From positions 32,707,001-32,771,000 of the forward strand of contig NC_092591.1 in NCBI RefSeq assembly GCF_047663525.1: DNA of 64,000 nucleotides. Reading direction: 5' to 3'. The stretch is from Anas platyrhynchos (Eukaryota; Chordata; Aves; Anseriformes; Anatidae). The notes beneath the pieces were generated by a model. It did not search any database. It saw only the letters and a program-made list of their open reading frames with translations, and was not told the origin of the DNA. The position numbers and the translations under genes were made by a program. Of this stretch, positions 11,593 to 24,060 are shown one piece after another (positions within the stretch are counted from its first letter, which is position 1; every line of letters starts with the position of its first letter).

Positions 11593-13276
11593 CGCATCCC
11601 ACCCCTCCCTGCTCCCCGACACGGGGCCAGCCCTGGCCCCACGGGTCCCCCATGGCACGGGGGTCCCCAAGACGCTGCCTCGTGCCACGCAGGGCAGGGG
11701 TGGCCGGCGAGGAGCGTGTCCCCTGGCCACGGAGCCGACAGCAGGGCACAGCACGGGAGGGGACGGCAGGGACACGCGGTGCCTGCCCACCGGTTGCGGC
11801 AGAGCCAAGGCTTAACTGAGAGCACATTGCTGGCTGCCGTCACCTCAATTAACGTGGCCCTGCTTGCTTTAGCAATTACCTGCCCGTGGCTCCCGGCCCG
11901 CTCTCGGATGGAGCTCTCCTGCCAGGAGTCACAGCTGATGAGCGCAAGCGGGGAGCAGGCAGGGAGGGCACCTTTGGGCAGCCTTGCCCAGATCCCACGC
12001 AGGCACCTCTCCTGCCTGCCTGGGCACAGGCTTGCTGCTGCCCCACGCTCCTGCTGCAGCTCCCCAGCAGGAAAAGTGTGGGTGACAGCAGCACTGATGT
12101 CCCCAATGCGTGGGGCTGCTGGGGAGCAGTGCTGGCAGCCACCAGGAGCAACGGAGCCACCAGTTAGGGACACGGAGGGTGAGCTGTGTGCTCTGAGCGC
12201 AGGGGAGGCTGGCTCCCAAACACCTCCTTGCCTGCTAAGCGGCCCTACATCAGCTGAAGGGTGAGCGCAAACAAAAGTCAAAGGGACCGACTTGTTCCAA
12301 CGGAGAGAGAAATATTGCCTGCGCTCTCCAGAGGGCAGCAGCAGTGGAGATTGAAATGGTCACGATGCAATTTCCTTGAGACGCTGTTGGAAACTGCTAC
12401 CAGGCTTTGCTTTAAACTAATCAGAGTCCTTTACATGGCATTAGGAGCTGCTCCACACCACTGCAAGGGCTGTGTCCTACCAGTGCTGAGTGTGCGGGCT
12501 GCGCCTGACAGGCCCGTGCTGGCACCAGATTGATGTCCTTCTTGTTCCCGATAAGGATCCGAAGCCTCCTCTGGGTCCCAGCAGCGATTCTTTTATCCTC
12601 CCTGATTGTGGCATCCGCGCTCCCGGTGTCCCCGGGGACGCATCAATCGCGGAGCTGCAGGCGCCGTGCTGCTATCGGCAGCGATGATGGAACAGCTACA
12701 GGAGCAGCTGTCATTTCTCCCTGTTTGCGTTTTGTTCTCGGGCTATCAGCGGGACGTTTTCCGCCAGACACCTATCAATCTGCCTGCCCGACGGAGGCTG
12801 TGTGGCTGAGGATGCCGGAGCCAAAGCCTGCCCTCTGCCGTGCTGCCTGGCACCAGCTGAGGGCACGGGGACCCCTCTGTGGTGCCAAAAAGCCAGATAA
12901 CAACAGGCCCATGTCCCATGTAATGCCTCCCTATCCATCACTGAGCTCGTGGGCCGTACCTTGGCTCTTTGCTCAAAAACCTCAGGGCAAGGTGACCCAG
13001 CTGCTGCAGGCAGCACCGAAGCGAAGCACCCGCATCCTCCAGCTGCCCAGGGAGGATGCCTCAGCCCCGTTTGGTGCCCTGCTCGTCTCCGAGCAGGGGC
13101 TTCGTGCTTTGCAGATGGACCTGCTGCCACACCGAGAGCTGACTGAGCTGCTCAATGCCACACAGGGAACCCTTCGATGCTGTCCCTATGGCTGCGTCCT
13201 GCTCTCCTGACATGCCTGGGGTCCAGCTGCCCGCTCACCCGCACCTCCTCCAGCCCAGCCGGTGTTACAGCAGTGC

Positions 13277-13323
13277 TAATTAAACAAATACGTCTCAATT
13301 CTGATGAAGAACTATATGCAAAT
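13277..13323 (+). promoter_or_regulatory. Homeobox/FOX/octamer motif cluster
   Basis: Within 47 bp there is TAATTA (13277-13282), TAAACAAA (13281-13288, forkhead type) and a perfect ATGCAAAT octamer (13316-13323). The cluster sits in an AT-rich island flanked by GC-rich DNA. The arrangement resembles a developmental enhancer core; this is motif evidence alone. Confidence 0.35.
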
Positions 13324-14511
13324 CTGTGCGATGCTTCGCAGCGGGATGCGTTTTAGCAGTCAGCTCTGCAGTCGCGTGCTCCTCCTCGGGGAGTGCCAGC
13401 TGCATGGTGAATGAGCCCGATCAGGGGCTGGAGCCTCCTGAGCCCCCCAGCCCTCGCTGCCTTCACACCCAGCCAGAAAAAGCTGTTCCTCTCTGCACAG
13501 GACCATGGGCTGGGGCAGGGGCTGGTTTCTCTTGGCATCTCCTTGACAGAGCCTGGCCTCTGCCTTGTGCAAAAGCAGGGGATCAGCCACTTCCTCGGTC
13601 AAACAGCTGGGCCCAAACCCCAGGTAGGAGGTGAGAGGTGAGCTCCAACATTCAGCTCCACCTGCAGTGCCCAGGGACACCCAGTCTTTGTTTTCCTCCA
13701 TTCTCTGGTGGATGGGCAGAAAGAAGAGATTTTTTTTCCTATTTTTTTTTTTGGCCTGTTTATAGACTCAAAATAATTAGAAGCAGAAAGGTTTCTTACC
13801 TTTTTGCACGAAGATAAACTTCTCCAGAGACAGCCTTTGTGCATATTGAACACCGTTCTTGAAGCTTCCCCCGCTGCTCTCTGGGAGGCACTCGGCACGT
13901 GAGGCACATCAAAGGTAATGCAAAGCACCGCTGAGATGCTACAGGGGGTAGGAAGAACCACACCAATGACATTTTAATCTTGGAAAGAAAAAGTGGGAAA
14001 AAGTGCTTAAAATCCTTGCCCAAGAAGACAAAGTGTAAAAGGGTCTGGTTGGGGTACAGAGGGATGTTTTCCGGGGCCATTTTACCTCCTTACCAGGCCA
14101 AAACCTCCTCGAGCTCCCAGAGCTGCGAGGGATGTACAGAGCAGAGGTTCCCTTGGGCTTTTTCTGACCAGGCACCAAAATGAGCAGTCCTCTGAGGGTG
14201 GGGAGTGGGAAGCAGGAGCAGCGGGTGGGCTCCATCTCCTGCCCTCACCCCCTGGCCACGCTCCCTCAGAAATCCACCCCGCTCCTCCGCACACCTCGGC
14301 TAAGCGGCTGAACGTCCCGCCACAACCCATGCCGCGGCGCAATTAGTCAGTGCAAATGGGGATTTTAATTGCCCCAGTGATTTACGGCGCCCGGGCAGTA
14401 TAATTAAAATTCATTCTCAGGCACAGGCAATGAGGCGTGCAGGAGCACCAGCTCCTTACTGGAGTGATTGAGGCGCCAGCTGCAGCCGGGAGGGCTCGCA
14501 CCAGGCACCAG

Positions 14512-14579
14512 GTTGGTGTCCCCATGCCCACCTGTGTACGGGGATGTTGGTGTCCCCGTGCCCACCTGTGCACGGCACT
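14512..14579 (+). repeat. 34-bp tandem duplication, two copies
   Basis: Two adjacent units start GTTGGTGTCCCC at 14512 and 14546 and differ at a few positions. This is a minisatellite-like duplication with no coding role that I can see. Confidence 0.8.
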
Positions 14580-14809
14580 GCCCTGACCCCAAGCATCCCG
14601 TGGGCAATGGTCCCTCTGCTGTCCGCAGGAGGCTGTGATGAAGCTTGGTGATTAACCATGCAGAGGGGGACTCAGCGCTGCGCTCTGCTGCCAGCCCTGC
14701 TCCCCATCGCTGCCTCTTTCTCCCTTCCTTCGCTGCGAGGAAGGAGCTTTGTCTCTTGCCAAATCCCCCGTCTGTGTTGGGGGATTGGGGTGAGCCAGGC
14801 GTAAAATGA

Positions 14810-14925
14810 AAATAAATCACTAATTCCTCCTAATAATGCCTGATTTCCTGATTTGATATCCCACATTAATTCTAATTACTCACCCAGAGTCAGGGCATTA
14901 ATCAAGGCGTTAAAACTTCTCTTCG
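14810..14925. promoter_or_regulatory. AT-rich island, candidate conserved element
   Basis: Several homeodomain-type cores (TAATAA, ATTAAT, TAATTA) are packed into about 110 bp between GC-rich flanks, with no repeat signature. I infer a possible conserved non-coding element from this composition; no alignment was available. Confidence 0.3.
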
Positions 14926-15144
14926 CTTAGCAACACGGAGCCGCCGGCAGCTGGCAGTCCCAGTGTGGGCTCTGCCTGTCCCCACCATGGCTGTGTTGTG
15001 CTGGGGGGCTTCGAGGAGACCCCAGACCCTCTGCCCCCTGCCCTGGGGTGCCTGCTCCCAGCCCAGTGCCCCTTTGCAGCCACCAGGCAGCACCAGCCCA
15101 CGCTGGGGTCTGCCCGTGTCCATGAAAGGCAAACTCACTTGTTC

Positions 15145-15320
15145 GAGTTATGACGCAATTAACATTTCTTCTGATTATAATTTTTTTTTTTGGTGTTGAA
15201 AGGATTAATATTGCATTTATTCACTAGCTGATTAATTTTTTTTTTAAACTCATCAGTTGAATAAGCTTTAATTTGGATGGTAATTAACTGAAATATGTAT
15301 AAACTCAGAATCTGCACTCG
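15145..15320. promoter_or_regulatory. AT-rich island, candidate conserved element
   Basis: This AT-rich stretch has two T-runs (15180-15193 and about 15236-15246) interspersed with TTAAT/ATTAA cores and a GATTAAT. It stands out from GC-rich surroundings and matches no repeat family I know. Regulatory function is a guess from composition. Confidence 0.28.
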
Positions 15321-18230
15321 GTTTTATTAGCCTGCCTTACCTGTCCTCGATACAGGACAAAAAAGCACTCTCAACATGCACTCGTGTTTAAAAGCCCTAC
15401 AATTTATGAAGGGCAGCATCAGACACAGTGAACGAGCTAGGCTCAGTAGCTCTGGCATCCTCACAGATTTTCAGGAGAGCGGACCTCACTCGGTTGGATG
15501 TCACTGCTAGGACAGAAATGGCAAGCAGCCTTTCTGCTTTTTCAGGTTCGCAGCTTCTCAAATTTGACTGAGCTCATCGTTGACAGCATTTTCTCTGCAC
15601 TTCGAGAGCCCATTACCGTTGCCAAAATCTGTTTTTGTATTTCATTCCAGGTCTCAGATGCTTCCCGAGCTGTTGGCTTGGCATTAACTTTTGAGCAACA
15701 AGCACGCGTTTCGTGGGTACTGACACTTAGATGGCTTTAATAGCCTACAGGAAACTCATGCCTTGGCTTGGTGTTTTGAACCAAAAGAGTTAATTTTTAA
15801 GAGAAATATGGAGCTAGAATACTTTCAATTAGCAGCAGTATTTAAATATGTCCTGCTCCTGAGGTCCGGGCGCTCTCTGTGCTCTGAGCCAGAGAACAAA
15901 GCAGAGTCCTTCCACACTCAGAGCTAATTGGGCTTGGGGTCTGGCGGCCCCAAACCACGCTGACTTCTGCTCCCAGAGCTCACCCCTCTGAAGTTCTCCT
16001 TTAAAGGGAAACCAAACACTTATGGTAAGAAGAGGAGCAGAAAGCCACGCTGGGGGCAACGTGCACGTGGAGCCCAGCATCGGCATGTGCTGAGCCTCAC
16101 CCCATTTCCCATCCCAATGGGGATGGGATGGCCGCTGGCCCCACAGCGATGCTCACAGCAGCAGCAGCTTTTAAACTAAAACCCCACCCTGGCACCTTTG
16201 GAGCTTACAGCCTGTCTGTGTGGGGATTGCTGCCTCGCCTTCTTGTTTCTCTCCTCCGTAAGCTGCAGGTCAGTGGTTTACAGCCTGGGGTCAATGCATC
16301 TTGAGGGTGCCGTGAGCTATTTCCCAGCCTTACTAAGAAAAGCGAGCCTCTCCACAGCCTTACAGCCGCTGTGCAGGAATTTGTGGCTCCATGGGAGTGT
16401 TTTTAGGAGGTGTACAGCTGGGATTACTCACAAAGCTCAAGACGAGATAGATGTGTTCACCCAGGAGGGTTTTACAGCCTCCATACTCAAACTCACCTTT
16501 ATTCCCTGGCTAGTGCACAGAATTAATTACATTTCTGCAATGCTAGCATGACCCTATAGCAGCTGACTTGCCATCACCCAGCCCGGTCAGACAAATCCCT
16601 ACCCTGAAGACCCTCACGACCTGCAGGACAGACTGTGCTCAGCCCCACCAGGCTACCCTGGTGCCAGAAGGGACAGGGAATTGGGCTGTGCCCAAACACC
16701 CCGTCCTCCCTCTGCCCGTGCAGCAGCACGCGAGCACTAACAGGGACTTCATTAACGTGCACGGCCTCCCCGTGCCATCTCCAGGTCTCTGCGTGCCACT
16801 AAATCATCTGGTTTGGAACAAATTCACTGGGAAGAACTACAGCAAGTCAAGCAGAGGTCTGGGACACAGGAACAATGGCCCATAAAGCAAACATGCAGCA
16901 GTGCGCTCAGCTGCCGGGGATGCTGCTGGCACATGTGGCTGGGAAGATTAATATGCACCGAGCAAGCAGGAGCAGGGAGGAAAGCTCGCAAGGTTCCTCT
17001 CATTAGCTCATCCTTCCAGCTGAGCTAATGACTCCCGAGTTTCACCCAGCCCTCTCTGCAGCTGCTATGGAGTGGCACCACAAGTTAGTGGAGAGCTGAG
17101 TGTGTGCATGTGATGGGGGGCTTCACATCCCCTCTGGACCCCCTTGGGGGAAGGCTCTGCTCCCAGGACACTGGGACTGGGTGTAGGGAGGCAGGAGGGG
17201 ACACTGTGCCCTGCCACCGCTCCCTTTCTTCTACATGGGGACAGAGCAGGAGGGTCTGGTGCATCCCAAGCAGCAAAAGCAGGCAAAAAGGGAGCTTAGA
17301 GGAGATTGTACACAAGGAGCAGAGAAGTATGGGACACATGGGTAGTAACCCTGCATGCACAGCAAGACAACTGATGGCCCAGCAGGGGTGGCAGCATACC
17401 TGCAGCCAGCTCCCAGGGAAGACAAGGTCCCTGCTGAGGGACCCCATCCCCCTGGGGTGGACATTAGAGCCATACAAAGCAGAGCTGGGACAAGCGGACC
17501 GCTGCAGGAGGGCCTGGGATATCTGGCAGGGCAGCAGCCGGAGCAGAGCCAAGCAGGGAGGAAGGATTACTTCTGCGGAGGGCAGCTCGTGCCAAGGGTA
17601 TTTTTTATCCTAATGATCACAGGCCAAACCCGAAGAAGGAGCTCAGTGGGAATAGGACTAATACATCAGCCTTGTAAGCTGTGGCAGCACGGGGCCGGAT
17701 TCTGCTCCAGAGCAGCGTGGGACCGGGTCAGGAGCCTGGCTAGAAAATGATGGTGGAAAGCCTGGGGGGCTTGGCACAGAACTGGTGCAGCCGGGTGCCT
17801 GCACATGGCAGGAGGGGGCAAAAGCTAGCCCCTTACCTGTGCAGGAGAAATCAAGCTGGTGCCACAGGGATGCGCTGCCTGAAGGTCCGAGACTTCAGGG
17901 GCTCCCCAAAGCCAGCCAGCTTCATCAGCCCCATCCTGGTTTGTACTGATACCAAGGCTGGGATCCCTGGTGCTCAGCATCCTGCATCCCCGCTGCCTGC
18001 TGTTATTCCCTCCACGGGTGAGCTGCGAGCAGCCACTCTCCCATGCCCTTCTCTGATATTTTTCTCCGGCAGCCTCTCTCCCACCTTCTCCTCCTCCTTT
18101 ATTCTTCAACTCAAGAGCCGAAATGAAAACACCTTCCCCAACAGCCCCTGACAACAGCGGGAGGGAAGCCAGCTGCATTCTACTGATTTGCAAAGAAAGA
18201 AATACAGAGAAACGTCTTGATAGCATCGTA

Positions 18231-18267
18231 GGGAAAAAAAAAAAAAAGAAGAAGAAAAAAAAAAGCG
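18231..18267 (+). repeat. Poly-purine (A/G) tract
   Basis: A nearly pure A run is interrupted by GAAGAAG units, 37 bp of uninterrupted purine. It is a simple low-complexity sequence. Confidence 0.9.
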
Positions 18268-19896
18268 GATGCTGTGCTGCACTCAGCCGTCTCAGGAGAC
18301 TGGGTCTCCGCTCCTCTGACTGTTTGAAGCCCGGCTCAGTCCCCAGGGATCTCAACAGCTCCAAAGCTGCTGCCGAGGAGCGAGAAAAAATCAGACGCGT
18401 TCTCTGCTGGCAAAGGCTTTCCCTGCAGAAATCAAAGGATGCTGCACAGGAGCAGCACACCGGGTACGGCCAAGGAACAGGAGGCTGAGGGGAGCTGAAG
18501 TGGCACTGCCTGGGAAGGCAGATACGTGGCTGCTGCCTAAGGTCTACAGGAATTTGATGGGAATTAACCTCCCTGGGGAATGGGGTATCTTCCTCTCCTC
18601 CCAAGTGAACTGGGTGAACTTGGGGTACTGGTGCAGGGCTGCTACCTTCTGAGTTGCTAGCATGCTGTCCTCCTGCCCACATTTGTCACGCGTGGTCTCC
18701 AGGCCACTCACCTCACCTCAAACAATCCCAGCAGAGAAGCACGAGGCCACCCCAAGGCAGATATCTTGAAGCCAAACGAGCACCAGTTTCAGTACACTGT
18801 CCCTTCACGCAGCCTGGAGCTGGTGCAGACAGAAGGAAGCAGGACACCCCTGGTGTCTCCAGGAGGAGGAAGAAGGGAGCTGTTCCCAGAGCCTGGGACA
18901 GGGCTCCCAGGGCTGCTCGTTGCATCAGGCGGCAGCAGGGCAAAGCTCCAGCACCTCTCCTTGCTGGAGCTGCAGGGAGAAGCAAGTTTATGAAGTTTAC
19001 GGCATCTTTGGCAAGAGTTAATGCTAGAGGTTCTCCAAAGAGCTGCAGCAGCCAGCTACCACCACACACACGCTGCTACTGCATTTACAGGTGAGAGCAA
19101 CAGGTTATCAGCCCTGTTCGTTAGCACCTCATTAGCTTTAAGGAACCTGCCCCCTCACTGTGGGCCTGGTTGTGCCTCCTCAAGGACATGGTTACACGGT
19201 TTGCTCCACAAGCAGCCCCATCAAGCTCAGCAAAAGCATTCCTACCTCATGAGGCCTTGTGGAGGCCTCCCATGGCAGCATGGCATGGAGCTGTGCACAA
19301 ACACCCCCAGTGCAAACAGCCACCAGCGTCCTAAGCTGCTGAAACAACTAACTTAACTCTTGCTGTGAGGGCAAGAACACCTCACCAACACCACGCAGAG
19401 GTCTTTGCTCTTGGTTGCACCAGCTGCAGGGCTCGCTGTGCTGTTTTCTGAGAGATCCCATTACGTCGCCTTAAGATTCACTCAAAAGCTGCCGTTAAGA
19501 CCTGTGTTTTAGACAAAACACAATTCTCTGCAGTGCTTTGATCCTCCTGTCACTCGTCTCTTTCTAAAGGGCTCAGGGTGTGTCTCTCCCTAAAGCCACA
19601 CGCTCTCAGCCCCCACGGGCCTGCCGCAGCAGCTTCCCTTTGAGCCTGGGTTGCAGCCCTGCCACCGGGGAGCCCTGTAAGGACAGAGCTGGCTGCTGGT
19701 CCCAAAGTACCATCACTTTGCTAACAAAAAAGCCTCTCAGCACCCTCCTTCCCTCCAATTCTGCTCGACCAGCCAGGGCAGGGCTGCCAGTTCTCCCCAG
19801 TCCCATGCCCGGAGCCGCCCCAGTGCTGCCCTGCCCGCCGCTGTTGGTGTTTCTCAGCCTCTCGATTTTTCCAGCACCGATATTGCTTTTCCTGGT

Positions 19897-19910
19897 GTTG
19901 CCATAACAAC
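19897..19910 (+). promoter_or_regulatory. X-box-like motif
   Basis: GTTGCCATAACAAC differs from the RFX X-box consensus at one position. It is recorded because similar motifs recur in the window. On its own it is weak evidence. Confidence 0.25.
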
Positions 19911-20771
19911 TGGCGTTAAGAGCTTGTTGACATTGCCCCGTTGTACTAATTGCACAGTTCCCTGTCACCGTTACATGCCAGTTTATTTCTTTCCAAGGCC
20001 TGAAATTGCTTTCGGCCACCTTGTCCGCTCCCTCGCCACCTCCCCAGGCCTAGTTAGGGAGGTGGAGCGAGGGAACAAATGATCCCGAAACGCCCCAGGG
20101 AAGTGTCATTTAACCCATCCAGAGCAGCCAGGCGGCCACTCGGCTCCAGCTCAGGGACTTTCGGATGAGTTGCCTCCATTTGCTGCGTTGCACCTGCAGC
20201 AGAAGGAACATTTAGGGCTGAGTGTCGCAGCGTGCGAGGGCTGGGCTGGAGCTCCTGCAAGGCATCACGGCAGCCCCACAGGTCCCCATCCTCTGGGAAT
20301 GGTTCCTGTCCCCTAGGTGGTGGTGGCACAAGGGTTTTGCTCCTCGCTCTGACAGAGGAAATGATTAGTGGGATTGATCGCATCGACCTGGTGGAGTTTT
20401 CAGAAGATGCTTGGGTCACCTTGCGGCTCTCATCTCAGCCCCTGGCAGCCTGGCTTCCTGCTCCCACCTGTGTTTCCCCATAAAACACGGTGGCCAGCAG
20501 AGCCACAGCCTCACAGTGACAAACACCCACGTGGAGCCTCCTCCCAGCCCCGCAGCACAGTCCCTGCTGTCCCCAGGGATGCTGGACGAGGGACAGGGAC
20601 AGACCAGATGTATGGGAAGCTCCCAGCCTCTGCTGGGCACTCCTACCCCAGCAGCAAGGCTGCCCTGTTGTGTTCCTCGGTAATTTATCACCAAGACACT
20701 TACTTTATAAATATTAAATGAAGGGCTCCATAAATTTTTAACGCAGAAAATAAAACTGCATTTGGTGAAGG

Positions 20772-20815
20772 GAAAAGAAAAAAAAAAAAGCAAACCACAA
20801 AACAAACAAACCAAC
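20772..20815 (+). repeat. A-rich simple repeat
   Basis: A poly-A run grades into AAAC/AAACC units. A possible degraded poly(A) tail; no element body is identifiable upstream. Confidence 0.8.
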
Positions 20816-22074
20816 CATGCTCCTCACCCATTCCCGTTGTCTTCCTCTCTTTCCCTGGCCTTGCCAACGCCTTGCCATGGCTTTCTGCTGAACCTCCCAC
20901 CCCTGTCCGTCTGGTCACGGGGAAGGAGGCAGCCAGGGGTGGCTGTGAAGGCTGCACAGCAGGGATCCTGGGCTGGCCAGGCAGCTGTTTTGGCCACGTC
21001 CCATAATGGGGAATGCTGCATGGGGGCACGGCACACAGCACAGCCCGGGAGCTGCAGAGACCTGCCTGTCCCTTGCTGCCAGCCCGCTGCAGTGAAGAGC
21101 ACGGATGAATCATTAGGACAAGTGCTCCTACAGCCCAAGCACAAATGAGGGAAGATTGGACCTTAGGCAAATAACAGCTCTTTGCTCAAGTGCGCTACAT
21201 TTCTGTGCTCAACCGCGGCTCCTCGTGCGAAGCCTGCCACAGGGGACACACTGCCCATCCCTGGGGTCCAGCATGCAGGAGGTGAGCAGCCTGGCCCCAA
21301 GGATCAATACCTCACAGTAACCCCTCAGCATCACCACGCTGTTTTCCCAGATGCTTTGTAGAAAAGCAAGTCAGCCAGAAAAACCTGATGCTGGACCCTG
21401 CTGCGGGTCCTCCCTGCACCCTTGGTGGGAGCTGCCCGCTCCCTGGCGGCTCTCTGCAAAGTGCAGATGCCAGCAAATCCTCGCTCCCGCAGTCATTAAC
21501 TGCGGGGAGGCACCGAGCATCAGCAGATTTCTGGTAGGAGTGGATCGAGGGGACTTTCTCTCATCCGGATGGTGACAAAGAAGGCTCGGAGGGAGCTTTC
21601 TCCTTGCTGATGAGCGCCCAGAGCGACCTCGCGCCTTCCACCACAGACGGACATTGGCTTCGCAGCAGCCTCAGAAATACCTGCAGGAGTTTGTCGCTGC
21701 TTTGACAACTCCAGTGGTTTTGGATGATTTTTGTGAGCAGATGTGCCTGTGCTCAGCACATCCCCCTGCCCCCGGGTGCCCCTGCAGGGCCGTGTGGTGC
21801 TTAAGGACCAGCTCAGCACCATCCCCAGGTGGGGGCTGTGGGGATGCTCCGGCGGGGAGAGGAGGAATCCCCAGCTACCAATCCATGCAACAGAGCCAGG
21901 CATTAACCAAAACAGAAACTAATAAAAGTGATTTTAACAATAATAACGGCAACACAAGTTATTAAAGTCTACACTCAGCTGGGCGTGGGGCTTACTGAGT
22001 ATTTTCCTGGCTTTTTGTCAGACTGTGGGATTGCCCCAGACACCGGGGCAGGGTGTATGACAAGGAGAGACAAC

Positions 22075-22205
22075 GATCAATTTTTAATATTGCATATTTA
22101 AGCAGGCTTGGGCTCCAATCCATCATATCCCCTGGCTTTCCCTAAAATTAATCTTCAATAGCTTATCGAGAACTTCAGAAAATTAATATCCCAGCATTTC
22201 ACCTT
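22075..22205. promoter_or_regulatory. AT-rich island, candidate conserved element
   Basis: The stretch contains TTTAATATTGCATATTTAA, AAAATTAATC and AAATTAATATC, typical of homeodomain/POU-rich conserved elements. The flanks are GC-rich and no repeat family is apparent. The regulatory role is inferred. Confidence 0.28.
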
Positions 22206-22299
22206 AGGGGAACAGCACTTTCTCTGGTTGAATATGCATGCAAGAGCAAAAAAAGAGCGCGATGAAGTGCCTGCCTGCAAGACTTCAGCTTCAAAAGAG

Positions 22300-22321
22300 T
22301 TTTTTTTATTTTTTTTTTTTT
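22300..22321 (+). repeat. Poly-T tract
   Basis: A T run with a single A interruption. Low complexity, no further interpretation. Confidence 0.9.
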
Positions 22322-23854
22322 ACGTTTAGCGGAGTCCCCCCCCTTCACTGGGCTCTCCGTTCTGCTGGAGGGAGCATCCTGGGAGGGTAAGATGGTTGCA
22401 GAGAGGACAAAACAATTCCCAGGCTGCTTCCTACACAGGACGCTTCACCTTCCTGTAACGGGGCCCCAAATGAATGAATCTGCCCTTTAACATCAGGCCA
22501 CGGGAGCATGAAGGGGAACAGGAACAGGACGTTCCCCCGCTGTCTGATGCCAGGCAGCTGAACATCCACGCTCCCACTCCCAAATTCAGCGGGGGGAGGC
22601 TCCTGCTGGCAGCGGCCCCGACCCTAAAGGCAGGAGGGAGCCTCCGGTCGGGCAGGGCTCGCAGCACTGAGGCAGCACGCTGCCTGCCCCTGTGGGAACG
22701 GCTTGTTCATGAGTAAAAGTTTCATTTTTTTAGGGCCCAGAGGAGGGTGTGAGCCCTCCATGGGCTGGCAGCGACCCAGCGAGCTGCAGCAGCTCACCAG
22801 GAGGCAGCCCAACCTCTTCCCCGGCTGCAGAGCTGCCAAATTGGTGCCCAGGGAAACAAAGAGGGGATCAAACCCTCATTTTCTGTCCCTCCCCGGCAGA
22901 CAGGAGAGGTCAGATTCTGGCAGATGCAGAGGGCTTTGCTCCAGATGCCACCAGGGAAAGCAGCTGCTGCTGGGCACATCCATGCCTCGGGGTCTGGGGA
23001 TTCCCTGCACCTGTCTCAGCTGGGGGAGGGTGGAGAGCAAGGGGGGATTTTGAAGCCAGAGCTGTGCCAGGCAGGAACGGGGGAGGCAAGAGGGACAGGT
23101 GGCCGTGGGGAGCTGGGGGATGCCCAGCACCACTTCACCAGCTTCTCCATTAAACAGGCTCCGTGGCAATGGGATTAAGAGGTCAAGGAGCACGGGGACC
23201 ACATCCCCGAGTGGATTATCGTCTGCAGGAGAATTAAATGGAGATTATCTCCAGCCTAGCAGGCACCGCTGGGGCTGGGCTGGTTCAATCTCCCCCTCCA
23301 GCAGCCCTGTGTCCCTGCAGGGGATGAGGGCTGTGTGTGGTGCTCCCCATGCCCCTCACCTTGAGAGCCCAAAGCAGGCTGCCCCGTCCCAGGACAGCAC
23401 CAGTCGACACTGGGAAAACGATGCTGGAAGCAGTTGCTGATCCTCAGAAGGAGCAATTACGCATCTCCATGAAGAGAGCACTTATCATGATGTGTTCATC
23501 TTCCCTGACACCTCCCGTACCGTGCCCTGGCTGCGTTTTGCAAACACTAATTAATTAAGCCGCACACCTTTGTGAGGAGCTGTGGTGGGACTGCTGCCTG
23601 CCTGCTGCTGGGGGCTGGCTGCTCCATGCATCCCTGCAACCAGCCACTGTCCCCATGGGATGGATGCTCACAGGGGGCTCCAAAATGGGGACACCAAAGC
23701 CTGGCCTGGAAGCAGACATTGCGGCAGGTAACGAGAAATAAAAAAATGAGCCTGAGCGGGTTTCCACAGAGCAGATGGCTGGAGGTGTAAAAACAAAAGA
23801 CAACAAGAAAACCTTCCCCCCAAAAACAAACAACAGATAGTTGGTAGCAAATGT

Positions 23855-24060
23855 TACACTGACAATAAAAATGAAGCCTCCAGGGGTAATTTGGGGAATT
23901 ACAGATCAGTAAATTGCACATCTGTGTGCACCAAATTGATTGGAATGATAATTAAAACCAGAACATCTCATAATACAGCCCAGTGTGCGCATCTCTGAGG
24001 AAAATCATGTCTCACTAATCTCCTAGATTTCCTCGAACTTATCAGCCCAGCAGTGGATAA
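23855..24060. promoter_or_regulatory. AT-rich island, candidate conserved element
   Basis: It includes a CATCTG E-box, a GATTGG (inverted CCAAT), GATAATTAAAA and several TAATT cores over about 200 bp. No repeat signature is seen. Possibly conserved non-coding sequence, on composition and motifs only. Confidence 0.28.

Noticed and set aside
12530-13210. 226-codon plus-strand frame with a signal-peptide-like start
   Set aside because: Only the first about 40 residues look protein-like. The rest is compositional, there are no flanking splice sites or poly(A) signal, and no family resemblance.
9774-20815. A-rich runs at 9.8, 18.2 and 20.8 kb as SINE or LINE tails
   Set aside because: No recognisable retrotransposon body or target-site duplications lie beside them, so they are listed only as simple repeats.
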